From contig VWZL01000294.1 of NCBI GenBank assembly GCA_013396915.1, positions 248,279-312,278 on the forward strand: a stretch of 64,000 nucleotides of DNA, read 5' to 3'. This DNA is from Stercorarius parasiticus (taxonomy: Eukaryota > Chordata > Aves > Charadriiformes > Stercorariidae). Positions 11,801 through 25,400 of the stretch are shown here, in pieces. How positions within the stretch are numbered: position 1 is the stretch's first letter; every line of letters starts with the position of its first letter. Both the position numbers and the translations under genes were made by a program. The notes under the pieces are model-generated. The model had not been told where the DNA came from and ran no database searches. It saw nothing but the letters and a program-made list of their open reading frames with translations.

Positions 11801-13680
11801 GGAAAATGTTTTTGACAGAGGTGTATTTTATAGAAGACTTCTCTAGATGATTAACCGTGTAAATGTATGCTATGATAGGGGATTTATATCCATATTTTCA
11901 TATTCTTGTTTGTTTGACAATCAAAACAATTATTTTAATCATTGCATTAAAAAAATAAACCAGTGTTTAGCTGCCACATAAATGTCTGGAAGTTCTTTTT
12001 CTTGAATTTCCCATTGTCTTTAGTCTGTGCCTCAGTCAATAATTGTTAATAAAGGGAGAAAGTAATTGTCTGAGTAATTGTGTAATGTGATCTTAAGAGA
12101 ATGATTGGGCTTTTGTTGTTGTTTAGAGATAAGATTAGGCATCAGAATGCTTCAGCTTCTTTCATGGGCCACTGAAGTTTATTTCATGGAAGCAGCACAT
12201 TTTGTTGGCAACTTCTTGATCTTTCTAAGTCTCATTTTTTTCAAGCTTGAAAATAATGACAATGATTGTTAATATTCTTACGTGTGATATTAATTAATAT
12301 TTCTAGACTGCTTAAGATATACTCTGGGGGAGGTCACTTGGGATAAATGGCAAAAATTACCTACATTTAAGATCAAAAATACCTGAACGTGAGAAAAAAT
12401 AATTCAAATAACAACCTAAGAAAAGAAATAAATTCCGCCTTTGGATATCTTTCATACACAACACACAAGAGGCAAAGGTGCATTTATTTTTCATTTGTAG
12501 TTCACTTTTCAGTTACATTCAGGACTTACTGGAAACGACTGTGGGGAGCATATGTGGGTGAATACCTCTTCCAAGTATTTCCTCCTGAAGCGCCAGCCCA
12601 AATCAAGACAACGTGTTGTCCCCCCTGCTGCACCTCTCCTATTGTGAGGGGTGAAGAGTCTATGCCCTCCACAATCCTCTCCCCAGTGACATTTCTGTTT
12701 CTTGATTTGGATATTAATATACTGTGAATGTGGTTCCATATGTTTTCCCACATTCCTCTTTCACTGCAGGTTAAAGGCGTGCCCAGGTTTGGCCTTTTGG
12801 AGAAAGTTATGACTTCACTATCTATTCATGTGGACTCTTAAATTAAAAATTGATTGGGCTATTTCTGTTCTTTGTTTTCTTCCTCAGAATGACAACCTAA
12901 GAGGAGGCAACCTGAAGAGCAGACACCCGGGAAGTAAAACAACAAAGTATGCTGTGTGTATGATAGGCTTTACTATCTCAGCATTATAGAGACGTAACTG
13001 CTAAACCGAAGTCTGGCATTGTTTTTCTCATGGCTGAGTGAGTGGCAGACCCTGGGGAGAATGTATTAGAGTTCTCATCTTGTAACTTAACTTCTCCTTT
13101 TGTCATTCTGCATAATTGCTGTCACCCAGGTAAAGCTGGATTGTTTCTTCCATGGTAAATTCTCTCCCACACAACCCTTTGACCTTCAGGCAGCAAGAGC
13201 AGCAGGGTTTCTCATCTCTTGATTTAACCGAAGAAAATAACTGCTTGAAGAGGAAGTGCTTTGAAATAAACAATGTCTCTGAATTAGAAAACTAAACAAC
13301 TGTTTTTTTACCACTAACGGGCTCCTGGGAATATTTGCCTGGGATTAGCAAAAGATACAATATTTGAAGAACTAAGGTGCTTAATCATGTGAAGAATTTA
13401 AGCAGAAATTTGAGTACAGCTGGGACAATTGCTTAATTATGAGTACAATTCTGATAAATGTAAAAGCAGCTCATGTTTTGTCAACAGATATTAGAATGAC
13501 TTATGAGCTCATGTTAGTTCTCCAATTCTTTGACATTAAAAAGTCCAGGATATTTTTAAAACGCTGAAATCAGTGAGGTAATTGCCCTTAACAATGCAAG
13601 TATGGAAAAAAAGCGTCCATTTGGTCATTAGATATCTTATAAAAGAGTGGTTTTGCTGACAGTTGTTCTGATAGCTCTTA
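8840..13680. other. Unique AT-rich non-coding DNA
   Basis: I see no gene or repeat family. Short TA-rich tracts occur near 10.68-10.74 kb. Open frames are short and low-complexity. It looks like deep intron or intergenic DNA. Confidence 0.55.
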
Positions 13681-13681
13681 C

Positions 13682-13757
13682 CTCAGCTGAGAGATTGAGC
13701 ACATTTTCTTGGCAAAAACTTCTCTAAATCACCCTCTCCAATCATTTTTTTCAACTT
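13682..13757 (-). other. Splice-site-flanked 76-bp segment (possible non-coding exon)
   Basis: On the minus strand a T8C5AG acceptor precedes this segment and a CTGAG|GTAAGAG donor follows it. Both match the vertebrate consensus closely. All three frames contain stops, so if spliced it would be a non-coding, UTR or poison exon. Pseudo-exons of this quality are common in large introns. Confidence 0.25.
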
Positions 13758-13759
13758 CT

Positions 13760-15472
13760 GGGGGAAAAAAAACAACCTGATTTTCACTGAGGAGGTGTGT
13801 TCTGCTTAAAATCTTCACAGAAAAGACCAATGCATAATAATTCATTGTGGTGTCAATCTGTTAATTTGATCTGATTACTTGCTGTATGATTTAATCATTC
13901 ACTCTATTGGTATATTGATTCAATTTTAATTGAGACCTTAATTTAATTATTGCATTATTCTAGTTTTAATTAGCAAAGTAAAACTGTAGTGTATTAGCTC
14001 AGTAATTGTTGCATATTGGTCTTTGCTGAAGTGTCTGACATCCAATTTTATTTTTTTTTTAGAAATCCATAAAGGCACAAAGAACTGTTTTATTTCAAAA
14101 TACTGTGTTGGTAAAAAAAATAATGAAAGGACTTGTAACCAGGAAAACTTGCAAGTCCCTTTGGATATAGTTGCATGATCAAATTTAAATCACTGGCTCT
14201 ATAGAATGTCTTTTTTCAGGACATGTTTGGAAAATACATTTCAGGCAGATGCGTATGTAACTACAGAGAAAGAAATAAAATATAGCTTATTCTTTGGAAA
14301 GTTAAAAAAGTACTGAACTATTTTAGTGCCATGCATAAACCTCATGTTTTGCCAGAGAGACAGCTTTTGCAGTCAGAAATTTCTCAGTTTTCCAATGTCT
14401 TTCACTAGAGTTGTAGGTTAGGAATGTGCCTTTAAGTCACATAACCTTAAGGACAATCATGATGCTGACTGCTATTAAACTACCTGAGTAAACACTTCCA
14501 CTATTTCAGTTTGTGTCTCCTCACATGTCATGATTGTTCAGGAAGAACTCAAGTATTTTGGGTAGCTAGCCAGAAAACAAGGAATTGACCATATTGCTTT
14601 CTGTTCCACCACCCCAAACCTTTTGTGCTAAACTGTAAGTGTATCAGTGGTTTTAAAGGTGATGAAAACAGAGACACATTTCATAGATAAGGTGATATGT
14701 ACAGCATTTCTACTTTTATTGAGGTATGTTCATTAAAAGTCAAATTAAGGACATCGTATCTGACCAGAAACTGGAATGACCCTACACTTGTGTGCACTCT
14801 ATCGTTCTCTTCCTACCTCAGACTATTCTTCCATATTTGTGACCGCTGCTTAATCAGTCCTACATATATAAGATGTAGGACACAGTCAAGGCCCTGACAT
14901 GCCAAGCAGAAGTCACCTTAGGGGTCCAGGACTGTCAGTCCAATGCAAAGAACTGTGAATAAAGTACCCCTGACATACTGTGTGCATTTTTGTTTCATTG
15001 TAGGCAAAAACTCTGAGGGAAATGAATAAATGTGCCCTGAAGTCCAAGGGAGTAAGAAACCTGTAATGTAACTTGCTATTCCTTTGCAAGCTTGGACAGC
15101 CTTGTGCTTCTACAGCTGAAATGTTAAACTGAAAGCTGAAATTTTAAACTTACTTTCCTGAGGTGTAATTTTTTTCCCCTGCAGTTTGCATAAAGTACAA
15201 ACCATCCATTTCCAAACAGTCTAAGCAAACGAAAACTCAGTCCTGATTGACAGGAAGACCAAAACCCTTCATGGTGTAAACAGGAACACAGAGAGCAATG
15301 TAGATTTATTTTAGAAAGTCTAGGAGAGTGACTGACTAAGGCTTTTAATATAGATTATTTTTAAATATCATAATTGTTGACACTCCTTTTCGGTCACACA
15401 TCAGAAGCAGCAGTTGTAGAACTTGGCTTTTTGTTCTGAGAATTATGAAACAATCAGAAGAAAGTTGACTTC
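13760..15472. other. TAAT-rich non-coding DNA
   Basis: The part around 13.84-14.00 kb is dense in TAAT/ATTA homeodomain cores and free of simple repeats, as in many developmental enhancers. A small hairpin (8-bp arms, 14858-14865 and 14873-14880) lies further on. No gene is visible. Confidence 0.45.
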
Positions 15473-15534
15473 CCTTTTCCTTTTCCTTTTCCTTTTCCTT
15501 TTCCTTTTCCTTTTCCTTTTCCTTTTCCTTTTCC
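15473..15534. repeat. (CCTTTT)n hexanucleotide microsatellite
   Basis: About ten perfect CCTTTT units (62 bp) form a strict polypyrimidine tract on the plus strand. The minus strand reads (AAAAGG)n and by chance encodes a Lys-Arg alternating run inside a 119-codon open frame, which I regard as non-genic. Homopurine/homopyrimidine mirror tracts like this can form triplex DNA. Confidence 0.95.
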
Positions 15535-15539
15535 TGTTT

Positions 15540-18500
15540 TCAAGTGTACTGAATAAATCACCCTCACAAAACTCACACACAAAACTCTGTATTGAGTAGA
15601 CTACATCAAAGACAGTCTGCTGTAAGGGTAGTGCATTTGTTAAAGTCCTGGATTCATCCTTTGAAGGCTGAGTTATTGCAAATAGTGTCATTGTGGAAAA
15701 GGGACAATTAACTTGGATGATCAGTGGGTGGTAACTATTGCCATTGCTGCATAGTTTGGATTTACAAACAGCAAGGGTCAAACACTTCACACCCTTCATC
15801 ACAGAAATGAACCGTATAGAGGACTCAGTGGTCTAAAACACAGCACAAGCCTGCATTTTTCTATCTGTCAAAAGATTTCAGAAGTAATTCATTGTTACAG
15901 CTCCCTGGAGTGAGAGTCTGCTTGTCCATCTGATTTTCCTGACTGAGTGCTTTAAACATTCTCTGAGGAAAAAACTGTTGTAGTCTTGTTTCCAAAGCAT
16001 ACTAGTAAAGAGGGGAAGTGTGAAACCGTTTGGAATCCTTCTTCCCTGCTGTCATATTTTATCACTACTCGTGTGTTATGTTCATGAGCAGCTCTTGATT
16101 GCAAGCCTCAGAACTAATATTATTTCTAGATGCTGGCTGGTGTCCCTCTGAAAGATCTCTGGATTTCAGAAATCAGATGTACAAGACTTTGCTTATCAGA
16201 TATTTCCAATAAAGTGAAAAAAAAAGGCTCTCAAAAATGTAAGTCTGATGCAAGACTACACTGCAGAGTGGGACCAGGATTATTCTGAGGAAAGTTTTGT
16301 GAAAGTGATGGCACTGCTTAACCACCTTTAGAGTGATGTAGCTGAAATAAGAATCTAATTTTTAAGGTGTGAGACTCTGTGGAGACCAGAGGCATCTGCT
16401 GGGAATTGGTAGAAAAGATAGCATTTAGGATATTTAGCTAGACTCTTTGGACAGTCCCATATGTGATTTCCTTTAAGAACAGCCATGAAACCTGGATTTC
16501 AAGTAAATTTGTGACTGAAAAATGAGTGGAGGAAGGACACTTTTAAATCCTGTCTATATATACTTCCAGTGTTTTGATTGTAGCAAGAACTTTTTTGAAT
16601 GGAGAAAGTGTGAAAATAGGTTCTCATGTGTAAAGATATTTGTTCATCCCTCATTATAGGAAAATTTTAAACTTAAGTAAGCTATCCTCATAAGCTGAAG
16701 AAGCTTAATTTTATGAACTATAAGCAGAAGTCATCTTGCTCAGCTGGCAGATTTTTGCAAGTTCTCCCTACTCTGCTTGAAATGACCTTCATATCTGTTT
16801 TCTTTTTGTGCAGGTTATATTGGATATTGCCTTGAAACACAGCCTATGGGAAATCAGCTTGCCCAGTGCAAAGCGCAGTCAAAATGATTATTGTAAAAAA
16901 TATCACATGTAAGATACCCAGTGCTGTGATTCATAGGAGCTTATAATCACTTTCCTCTATGCTGTTATTAAACTTCTTCTTGACTGATTTGCATTTTGAT
17001 GAATCGCTGCTGCTGTGTATTAAGTGATGTACAAACACGTATTATTAAAGTACATCGTTCAGGAGCAATGGTCCACCAGAGCTATACAAAACATTATAAT
17101 GTGTATTAGCTGAATAAAGCCAGATGACATCAACTTATTCTGTGTCAAGTTTTCTGGTTGAATAAACTTCCCATTTGTACCGATGGCTTTTGAGCAGCTC
17201 ATCACAGAAAAGAGAATAAAAAATATTTAAAAAGGCCTTTTCTGTTATGTTGGGGTTTTTTGTTGCTTGATTGGTTTTTTGTTTGTTTTAAACTTTGTTT
17301 CCATCAGTCCAAGAAACTGTGTGATACTGCAGGTAGGTGCAGGTCTCACTCCTACAGTTACCCTAAATAATCACCAAATTTAATATTTTATTAATATTAA
17401 TATTAATATTACTTTTTTGTGTGTGTGTGTCTGAAAATGGGGGAAATGAGCAAGAAAGGCAATGGGGAAAAGAAAGGCGAAATGCACTGGGAACTCTCCA
17501 GCTGAGACAAACATCCCTGCCTGTAGATAAAGGTGACATTCTTCTTGTCAATAAATCACCAGCTTAATCCTTAGCTTGCTGGAAGATTTCCACCAGGGCA
17601 CAATAAATATATTGATTCAAAGCTTATTAATAAAATTACTTGTTAATTCAACATTAATTAAATTCTAATGTGAACAATAATTTCTCTTCTGTAAATATAA
17701 TTTCATTTTGTGATGTAAATGGAAAAGTGTAACAACTGAGGTTAAAGACTGACACTCCAATGAATCTTAAGAAAGAGAGAATGGCTTTTTGGCAGTTCTA
17801 TCTGTCAGGAGAGTAACAAACTGTAACATTATGCTTTGCAACCTTGTTAAGCAGAAAGTTGCGAAGGAAACAGCATGGTTCTTTTTAAAAGAGCTGTACT
17901 TTCCAATCGATGAGAAGGATGCTAAACACATGTAACTGATGATCTGAAAACAATTGTGAATAAAATATCAATATTCAATTTTCCTGTTGTGCCAGTAGTA
18001 GGGAGTTTGCATAAGCAATTTTGTCAGGCTCAGTCTGTGTAAAAATAAATGAATGAAGGCAAACTCCATTTTTAATAACGGCATAAAAGTGGGAAAGAAA
18101 GGGGAAGTGTTCTGTTGATTATCAGAAAATTTCTGAGATTTTGAAAAAAAGCAATGTCATTTTCCACTGCACAATGAAAACAAGTTCTTTCAATATTTCT
18201 TCAGTGAAACCAGACTTCAGAGTACAGTTTGGCCTTTGCCATATTGCTATTTGGCCAAGTCAGTTTCCTGGAATAAGGGAAAGCGACATTGACGTCCATG
18301 TCTTCTGAAACTTGGTCTCACTTATACCATGAAAACATCTTAGCTGACTGGTCAGATGTCATTGCTATCAGTTGTCTATTGGGAGGTTATATTTCATTTT
18401 GACCATACATTTCATTATGGACCTAAATTTTTCCCATATTAGTTTTTCTTGAAATACATAATTCCATATAACACATTGGTGGTGGCAAACTGGTGTTTAC

Positions 18501-18747
18501 CAATCCAGTACTAGTTTGTCAAAGCCCTGTAAAGGTCTAAAATTTAGGATCTCCTACAATGCTTCGTCAATAGAAAGGTTTTTCACTGATGACCCTGGGA
18601 GATTAGCTAAAAATCAAAATTAGATAAAAAACTTTTACGTAGTAGTTGAAAATTTACCTACTGTCACAGTAAATCATTTAAACAGTGTTTTGCTAAACAT
18701 TCAGATTTGCTAAAAGGGATATGTCCATATCTTCTTAGTATTTGGAT
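15540..18747. other. Unique AT-rich non-coding DNA
   Basis: No gene or repeat family recognised. It contains TTAATA-type and GT repeats near 17.4 kb and a TAAT-rich block at about 17.59-17.72 kb. Confidence 0.5.
17379..17431. repeat. (TTAATA)n followed by (GT)n microsatellites
   Basis: Several TTAATA units run directly into a T-run and about six GT units. It is an ordinary compound microsatellite. Confidence 0.85.
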
Positions 18748-18776
18748 TTCTCTCTCTCTCTCTCTTTCTCTTTTCT
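18748..18776. repeat. (TC)n microsatellite
   Basis: A polypyrimidine TC-repeat, partly degenerate to TTTC at its right end. Confidence 0.85.
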
Positions 18777-18779
18777 TAT

Positions 18780-21700
18780 GAGCTCTAAAATTTATTTATT
18801 TCATCTGTGAATATCCTATGTGGTGCTTAGGTGTGTGAGCATTAACACTAACAGTAAGAGTGAGGGAAGGCATCTTCATCAGATCTGTTCTTTCACAGTT
18901 TATATTTGGCAGATTTTCTTTATTATAAAACAGGTTGCAATTTTTTTTAATGATCTCTGAACTCCCAAATGTTCCACACAGCTTGTCTTCTAGCTTCCCT
19001 ATGGACTGCAATACTAGTATGTGCCTTGAAGAAATAATATTTAACCCCTTCTCTTTATAGATCTCAAAGTACTTTACCATAGAATTATTATCCATTATTT
19101 CTTGTTCTAAAACTGGGAATTTAAAGAGTGAGTGGAGGGAATTTAAAAATAAGTGGCATGATGATTCAGTAGGAATATGAGGTTTAAAATCCAGATGGCA
19201 GAATGCTCTGGTCTAAGAACAAACCTTGGATCGTGCTACCTTTTATCTAAAAATAAGAGAGGTGAACGTTATTTCAAGACAGACCATCAGTGCTGGCTAA
19301 AGGGCATGGGAAGAAAAGAAAAAACACTGAAGAAAAGCAAGACCATGACTGACTACAGAAAAGGAAGGGAAAGAACTTTTTTCTTCCAGCTGCAAACTGC
19401 TTGCTGGCTGTGACTTTCAATAACACTTACCCATGACCCTGTCAGCTTTTAACTTTCACTTTTTATTTTAAAAAGAACAGATAAGTAACAGGCATTACTC
19501 AGCTCTTGATTTGGCTTTTTCAATAAGAAGTGAGAGTTAAACTCCACTGCTGCTGCTCTAAGTGCTATTGAAAACCATCAGCTTCAGTAATAAAACAAAT
19601 CAGGTGGGAGCAGACAAGCATGAAAAAAGGCCTGGAAACCTTATTTTTTATTAACCTTTTGTTGACATTAATACTCTGCAGTAGGAGATTCGCACAGTGT
19701 ATGTATAGAAACACATTTAAGAATGAAGCACGTTTGCTTACACAGGAAAAGGTTAGAACTTACTTAAGAACTAGAGGTCTCTCCCAGGATTTGTCTTCAA
19801 ATAAAAGCTACAGTCAAGCCTATACAAGTTTCCGTGACAGAACTATGGACCAGATCCAACAAGAGATGCAGGCAACTGTTAGATACTTAAAACCAAACTT
19901 ACCATTCTGAAAGCCTCTGCTTAGCTGACTCCCAATGTTGAGATTGCCCAAGCTCCCCAGATTCTATACGATTTTACCTTACATTGCCCCAGATTCATCC
20001 ACAAGGATTTCTTTACACATGGGTGTCAACATCACTGTTTTGACAGCGGAGGCACAAAACTGGAGCCTTTATCTCAGTTTAAAACCCTCATCGAGGGAAG
20101 GAGGAATCTGCATTCCATCTCTGTTTTCAGATACATCCATGACTTTTGCGCAATGACTGCTTAAAGTAAAATGCAGGAAATTTTCTGGAAATAATCTCCA
20201 AAGCTCAAGGCTAAAAATTTCAGGTGGTTCTGTAATTAGCAGGCTATAAAATCAGGTGTTAATTATTGCCTATTTATAAACCAATGACTTCTAGACATTC
20301 TTCTGCGTAGCATCAACAGTAGTGGCCGGTACTGAAGTACGGCATAGCATAGTATTTCAGTCTCTTCAGCAGGCAGAAATAAGGAAGATGCTGGCCTTCT
20401 CAGGTAGGAAAAGGAGCTGAATGTGAACTCTCTTGCCTTGGGATGTAAAAGTGTTTGTCTTTCCCTTCTTCCCCCCTTCATTTTTTAATGGTGTATTTTA
20501 AAAGAAAAAGATGAATCCTTTCATTAAAGCTGAGATCCAGACACCGAAAGAGAGAGGTACTGCACAGGAACACAACAGTTCACAGGCAGATCAGCAGAGG
20601 AATTGTGAGAACCATGGACACACAGCCCTGCTTTTTTCACAACTGTGATTTAGCAAAAGACTCAAGCATAGTCTGCCTGTATCCTGGGGCCTTGTTTTAA
20701 GGGAAAGGAGAGGAGGTACGTGGCTCGCAAATGAGGAGGTCATATTCTAGCATGTTTCTTGCATTGGTCAACTGGAACATCAGGTGTGTAAGATGTCCTT
20801 TAGATATATAAATGCAGGAGAAGGTTTTTGGGAGATAAAGTTAAGTCATTATCCTCATTTTTGTCATTCATCTAGTAGCATTTGGCTTCTTTACGCTTTA
20901 CGTGACTACAAGTGACTTAAAGCACTCCGTGGCTCAGGATGCTGTTTGTTCTAGTTTTTTTCTGAGAAGATCTGAATCTTAGCTAAATTTTACAAACGTC
21001 CAAATATTTAGCTGTGCTAAATATTATTGGGTTATTGGGACAACTGTGTTTAACGCTTTATTGCAAGGTATTTAATTAGGTGTAAAAGGCACAAGCTATT
21101 GTGCCTTTTGAATACTTTACTGGTTATGGCCATAAAAGTGCAACAAGCAATGACTCCTTTAACACATTTCTTGGGGGAAAAAATGTCAGCATAGATTTAG
21201 AGAGTTAAAGGCAGGACTAGAAATGAAGAATGGAAAAAGCCCTCGGTTTAACTGGTGTGTTTTGTTTATAATGAGACACACCTGACGCATCTTAGATTGC
21301 ATGTGTGTGTTAGAGCAATTGTGAGCCTTAAGTAAAATCTAGAAACCTGGGGGAAGACTATAATTCTTATATCTACATACACTAAGAGATGCTAATGCTT
21401 TTGGTTACTTTTTGTTTTTTAGATAGTTGACTTAAAATGTTCTCTAGCACTACATTTTTCTGAAACTAAAGGATGTTTAAACTAGTTGATTGGTTTTTTT
21501 CATATTGTTTAGAGCAGGTGTATTTAATTTTTATACCATGTATATATTACTGTAGCTGCTGAATTTATAGATTAAATGTTCTAGCTCCACGAGGGTAAGT
21601 TAAATTACTTCAGAATTACTGTTTGGTTATGTCATACTTGTGTTCCAAATTGTAGATTATCTTGCATGCTTCACATTTTTTTCACAAAGAGACTTCAATA

Positions 21701-22195
21701 CCTGGGTGAAGCCAGGTAAGCTTGCACTACTGCAAGGCAAAAATAAAAAAATAAAAAAATAAAAAAAATAAAATTATAACAAAGCCAAACACAGACAGTT
21801 TTATCTTCCTGTGCTTTTTTAATATTAGTAAAGAAATGGTAGTTGTTTAAGTAAATATTCTCCTCGCAGCTTAGCTGCTTCTCTGCTTGTCGCAGCAATG
21901 CCACGTTTAATCCTCAACAGATGAGACCACGATTCCTGGTTGTAACTGTGGTATTAACTGGAGAGCAGAGAGAGAGCAGAGAGGGTTGAAGCATAGGATG
22001 ATCTAATTCAGGTGATTATTAACTACTGAAACGTGTTCAAGTGCCTTTGTACATCTAATTTAATAGACCTAATTTTACAGAATAAAAAATTAATTTGTGC
22101 ATAAGAAACATGCCAATCTGGAACCAGAAAGGTTGGTCTGCATAGTTATGACAATACTGATACTGATTTTTTTATTATTTTTTGTTAATTGCCTG
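18780..22195. other. Unique AT-rich non-coding DNA
   Basis: Open frames of up to 99 codons are present but show no domain, motif or composition suggestive of a protein. No repeat family is recognised apart from the A-rich tract near 21.75 kb. Confidence 0.5.
21739..21775. repeat. A-rich (AAAAAAAT)n tract
   Basis: A-runs are interrupted by single T at regular intervals. It is a low-complexity tract that could be a degraded poly(A) tail, but no retroposed body is recognisable to its left. Confidence 0.8.
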
Positions 22196-22199
22196 GTAG

Positions 22200-22480
22200 A
22201 GGAGAAAAATTATGTGGTAGCTGAATGGTGTCCCAACCAAGCTGACTGCAGTTGTGTTGTTGATGATCCCAGCCTGCACAATCAGCGGGCTGGGTCTACG
22301 TAATCATCTCTTACGAACTACAGAAAAATGATCCAATTTTTTCTTCTGTCAACTGTTTAATTTTAGGATATCCATAGTTCAGTTTTCTATCCCTATTCCT
22401 CTCACATATACTCTTTCAGAGAAAAATATCTTTTATGTTGGCCTATTATTTGGGAATAAACACCCCTAGCAGGTTTTGTA
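22200..22480 (+). other. Candidate terminal exon, plus strand
   Basis: A T-rich tract with GGTAG acceptor precedes an open segment of 34 codons after a 2-nt partial codon (core NYVVAEWCPNQADCSCVVDD), ending in TAA at 22301-22303. An AATAAA polyadenylation signal lies about 150 bp further on (near 22455). The Cys/Asp-rich peptide is unlike the low-complexity frames around it, but I do not recognise it. Without transcripts it could equally be chance. Confidence 0.22.
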
Positions 22481-22484
22481 TCAC

Positions 22485-25400
22485 ATCTGGACTGGAAGGC
22501 GGTTGAACAGCATTCAAGCTTGATTTGCCATAACTGTCTTGAAAAATGGAGAGACTCCAGCTAGGTCACATAATTTTGAGCCAGCCCTTTTGCATGCTGC
22601 TGAGTGCTTTTCTTTGTTGTTGCTTCTTTAAAGCAAAACAAAACTTTTCACCGATCTGATGCTGACTATTCAGCAAATCACATAGAATAAGCTCAAGGGT
22701 TACAGAGGAGCAAGACTGTACTTATGACCTGACAGGCTGGAGATCAGCATACATGGCAAGAAAGATCAGGAAAATCCTGTGACAGCTACCTCAGATATAT
22801 CAGCCTGGGGAATAAAAGACCTTCCTTAGGAATGAATTTTCTCTTATTTGTCTCTACTTTTGAGGAATTAAGCCAGTTTCCAATTAAGATTCTTAGCCAC
22901 ATATCTCTGTCCAATAATTCATAAGTTCTTTTTTTGACGATAACAATGTGTGTTATTTATCTGCCTGTACATCACTCCACATATTGCAGATGACATGAAT
23001 TTTTAAGCTAATGTTATTTAAGAAGAATTAAAAAGCAATTTATTGTTAATGTTCACCTTGTCTAAAAGTACATTAAAAACAAACACAGCATTTTCAGACA
23101 TACCATATATTATAAACTTGTTACACATTCATTCTCTTTCAGTATTGCAGCACATACTACTGCTTATTTATTCAACTGCACTTTTCTTTAGAAACTTGTT
23201 CTGAAGTGCCAAAGATAGTTAATAGGCATTATTTTAAACTTTGATTAAGTTTTTACCATTCCTCTGTGTTTTGCTTTATTATCTGCTTGGTGGCATGAAA
23301 CAACCATGGCATGTGCATATATCCATGGAAACTGGCCAGGGAAGCAGTGCTCCCACTCCAGCCAGGGTTCAGATTTAGACTCACAAGTGTCACCTAGAAG
23401 CTTGTAAACATTTCTCACTGTTTCTTGGCCATAAATGGTGGGAAATCTCTTGAGATTAGTGTCTCTTATGAGGTGACTGCCAGTTTGGTCTGAAATCCTG
23501 TTAGTGTGATTCTTCTCACATGATTGCTGTCATCTTCAAAGCAGAGAAGGGGAGCACAGATCCCTTCCAGCCATAGCCATGGAGATGCATTAGTTCAGCA
23601 ACCCCTTGCTGACGTGTGGAACTGTTGGGTGCGAGGTTCCATTTGCCCCATCTGTAGTTTAGGCAAAAAGAAATCAATTGGAAAAAGTACTTGACCTCTA
23701 GAAACAGGAAAATGATATACCATAGTTGTGGTTTTTTTTCTTCCTGGTTGTATGGGGAAAAAAGAAAAGAAGCTATGTCCATACTACGGTAATTTAGAGA
23801 TGCTGGATGGTAAAGGCAGTATTGTACTTGCTACTGTTTCGGCAAATGTTCTTAGAATTTGACATCTCTCTTCTTTCTGAGTAAAGGGTGGCTGCCTAAG
23901 TGCAAAATAGGATTGCCATATTGCAGACTGCACAACTGGGAACAGAAATGGCAGCAAGATTAATGAGATTTAGAGCTTGTTTATACTATATAACTACTCT
24001 AACTCACATTCCATAATAAAAGAAAGAGGTGTTGAAAGACCAAAGCTAGTTCTTTCTGCCTGGAGTGTCCTGAGGTTGGTACAGCACTTCAGTTGAGAAC
24101 AAAAAACAAATTTTGACTAAACAAAATCAGAGGCTGTGACAAAGTCTGTATTCTTACATTCAATATACGTTTTACTGAGGTTCCATTTTTTTCCCCCCTT
24201 TTCTTATAAATTCTCAATTCCCATTTACTGTAAGTAAATTAGAGAGATGGTTTCTCTTTTAGAGTCCATGACAGTATAAAAGCTGTTCCAGTTTTATAGC
24301 TCTGTGTCCCTGAGAATCCTTGGAGCTGAGCATTTATATCGCTTAACAGCCAGGTTTGGGTAGCATGAGACAACATGCCATCTCTAGGATCACACTGAAT
24401 TTTCCTTAATGAAATATAATGAAAGTCTTGGCTGATGTACTCATAGTTACCTTACTATAACATCATTATTTTTCAATTAGATGATTAACCTTATAGTTTA
24501 AACCTGAACTGAATGGTTGAAAATTATTTAAAACTTTATTTGTTTTCTGTTTGTGTATAATATTTGTATATTATATATAATAATACCTCTTTGTATACAA
24601 AACCTTTTAAAACAAAAAATATTCCACTCTTTACCAGTATTGCACTTAAGAGGTATTTTAAAGCACACACTTTCAAAAATCTCCATTTCTCCTACTTCAA
24701 GAAGCTGCTCTGTTAAGAGCAAGTGTAAGGAAGTCTTGACTGCTGATTAAATATTTATGTGTGTCTGGCCAGGAGGTCATGTTCAATAATAGCCTTTATA
24801 ACTTGGTTATTAAATTGCAATTCAGCAATCAAACATTTTTGCACTATACCCATTGGTATTCGTGGCAGCAAATCATAAATACTTAATAAATGAGACCTTA
24901 TAATGAGCCTTATGACACTGTCAGGAGTATTGGGCAGGGGGGGGAGGGTGGCTCAGAGGAGAAAATCTTGGCCTTTAACGTATTTATGTTTTAAGTCCAA
25001 ACTGAAACACTAAGCGAAGCAAACGTTCTAGTCTCTGTGTAGATCCTTCATCGTGGGTAATTGCACCATCAAAGCATATTAATCTTTGCATGACAGTTAG
25101 AAATGTGAAAGATTCCCTACTGACACTAGAACAATTTTTTATATCTCTTTTTAGCAATATATTTTTAGTTTAGAATTGAAGAAGCACATCAACATTTCTT
25201 CCCCAGTGACTTCATGTTGTGATAAGCTTGAAATAATCACGGTGTCTATTCTTCTCCTTAGAGATAATCATATGGCATCAGTTCCAAGTTAAAAGCATTT
25301 ATCTTTAAATCCATAAAAGGTTCAGAAACAATACATTTAATGCACACATTAGCTCTCAAAGCTGCAACATCAGTGAGTGGGAGCTTGACTTCCAAGGACT

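Noticed and set aside
12389..12751. Overlapping ORFs of 112, 80 and 75 codons
   Set aside because: Frames on both strands share a slightly GC-rich patch. No domain is recognised.
15443..15802. 119-codon minus ORF as a real basic protein
   Set aside because: Its length comes from the hexanucleotide repeat, which has no stops in this frame. The remainder has no recognisable motif.
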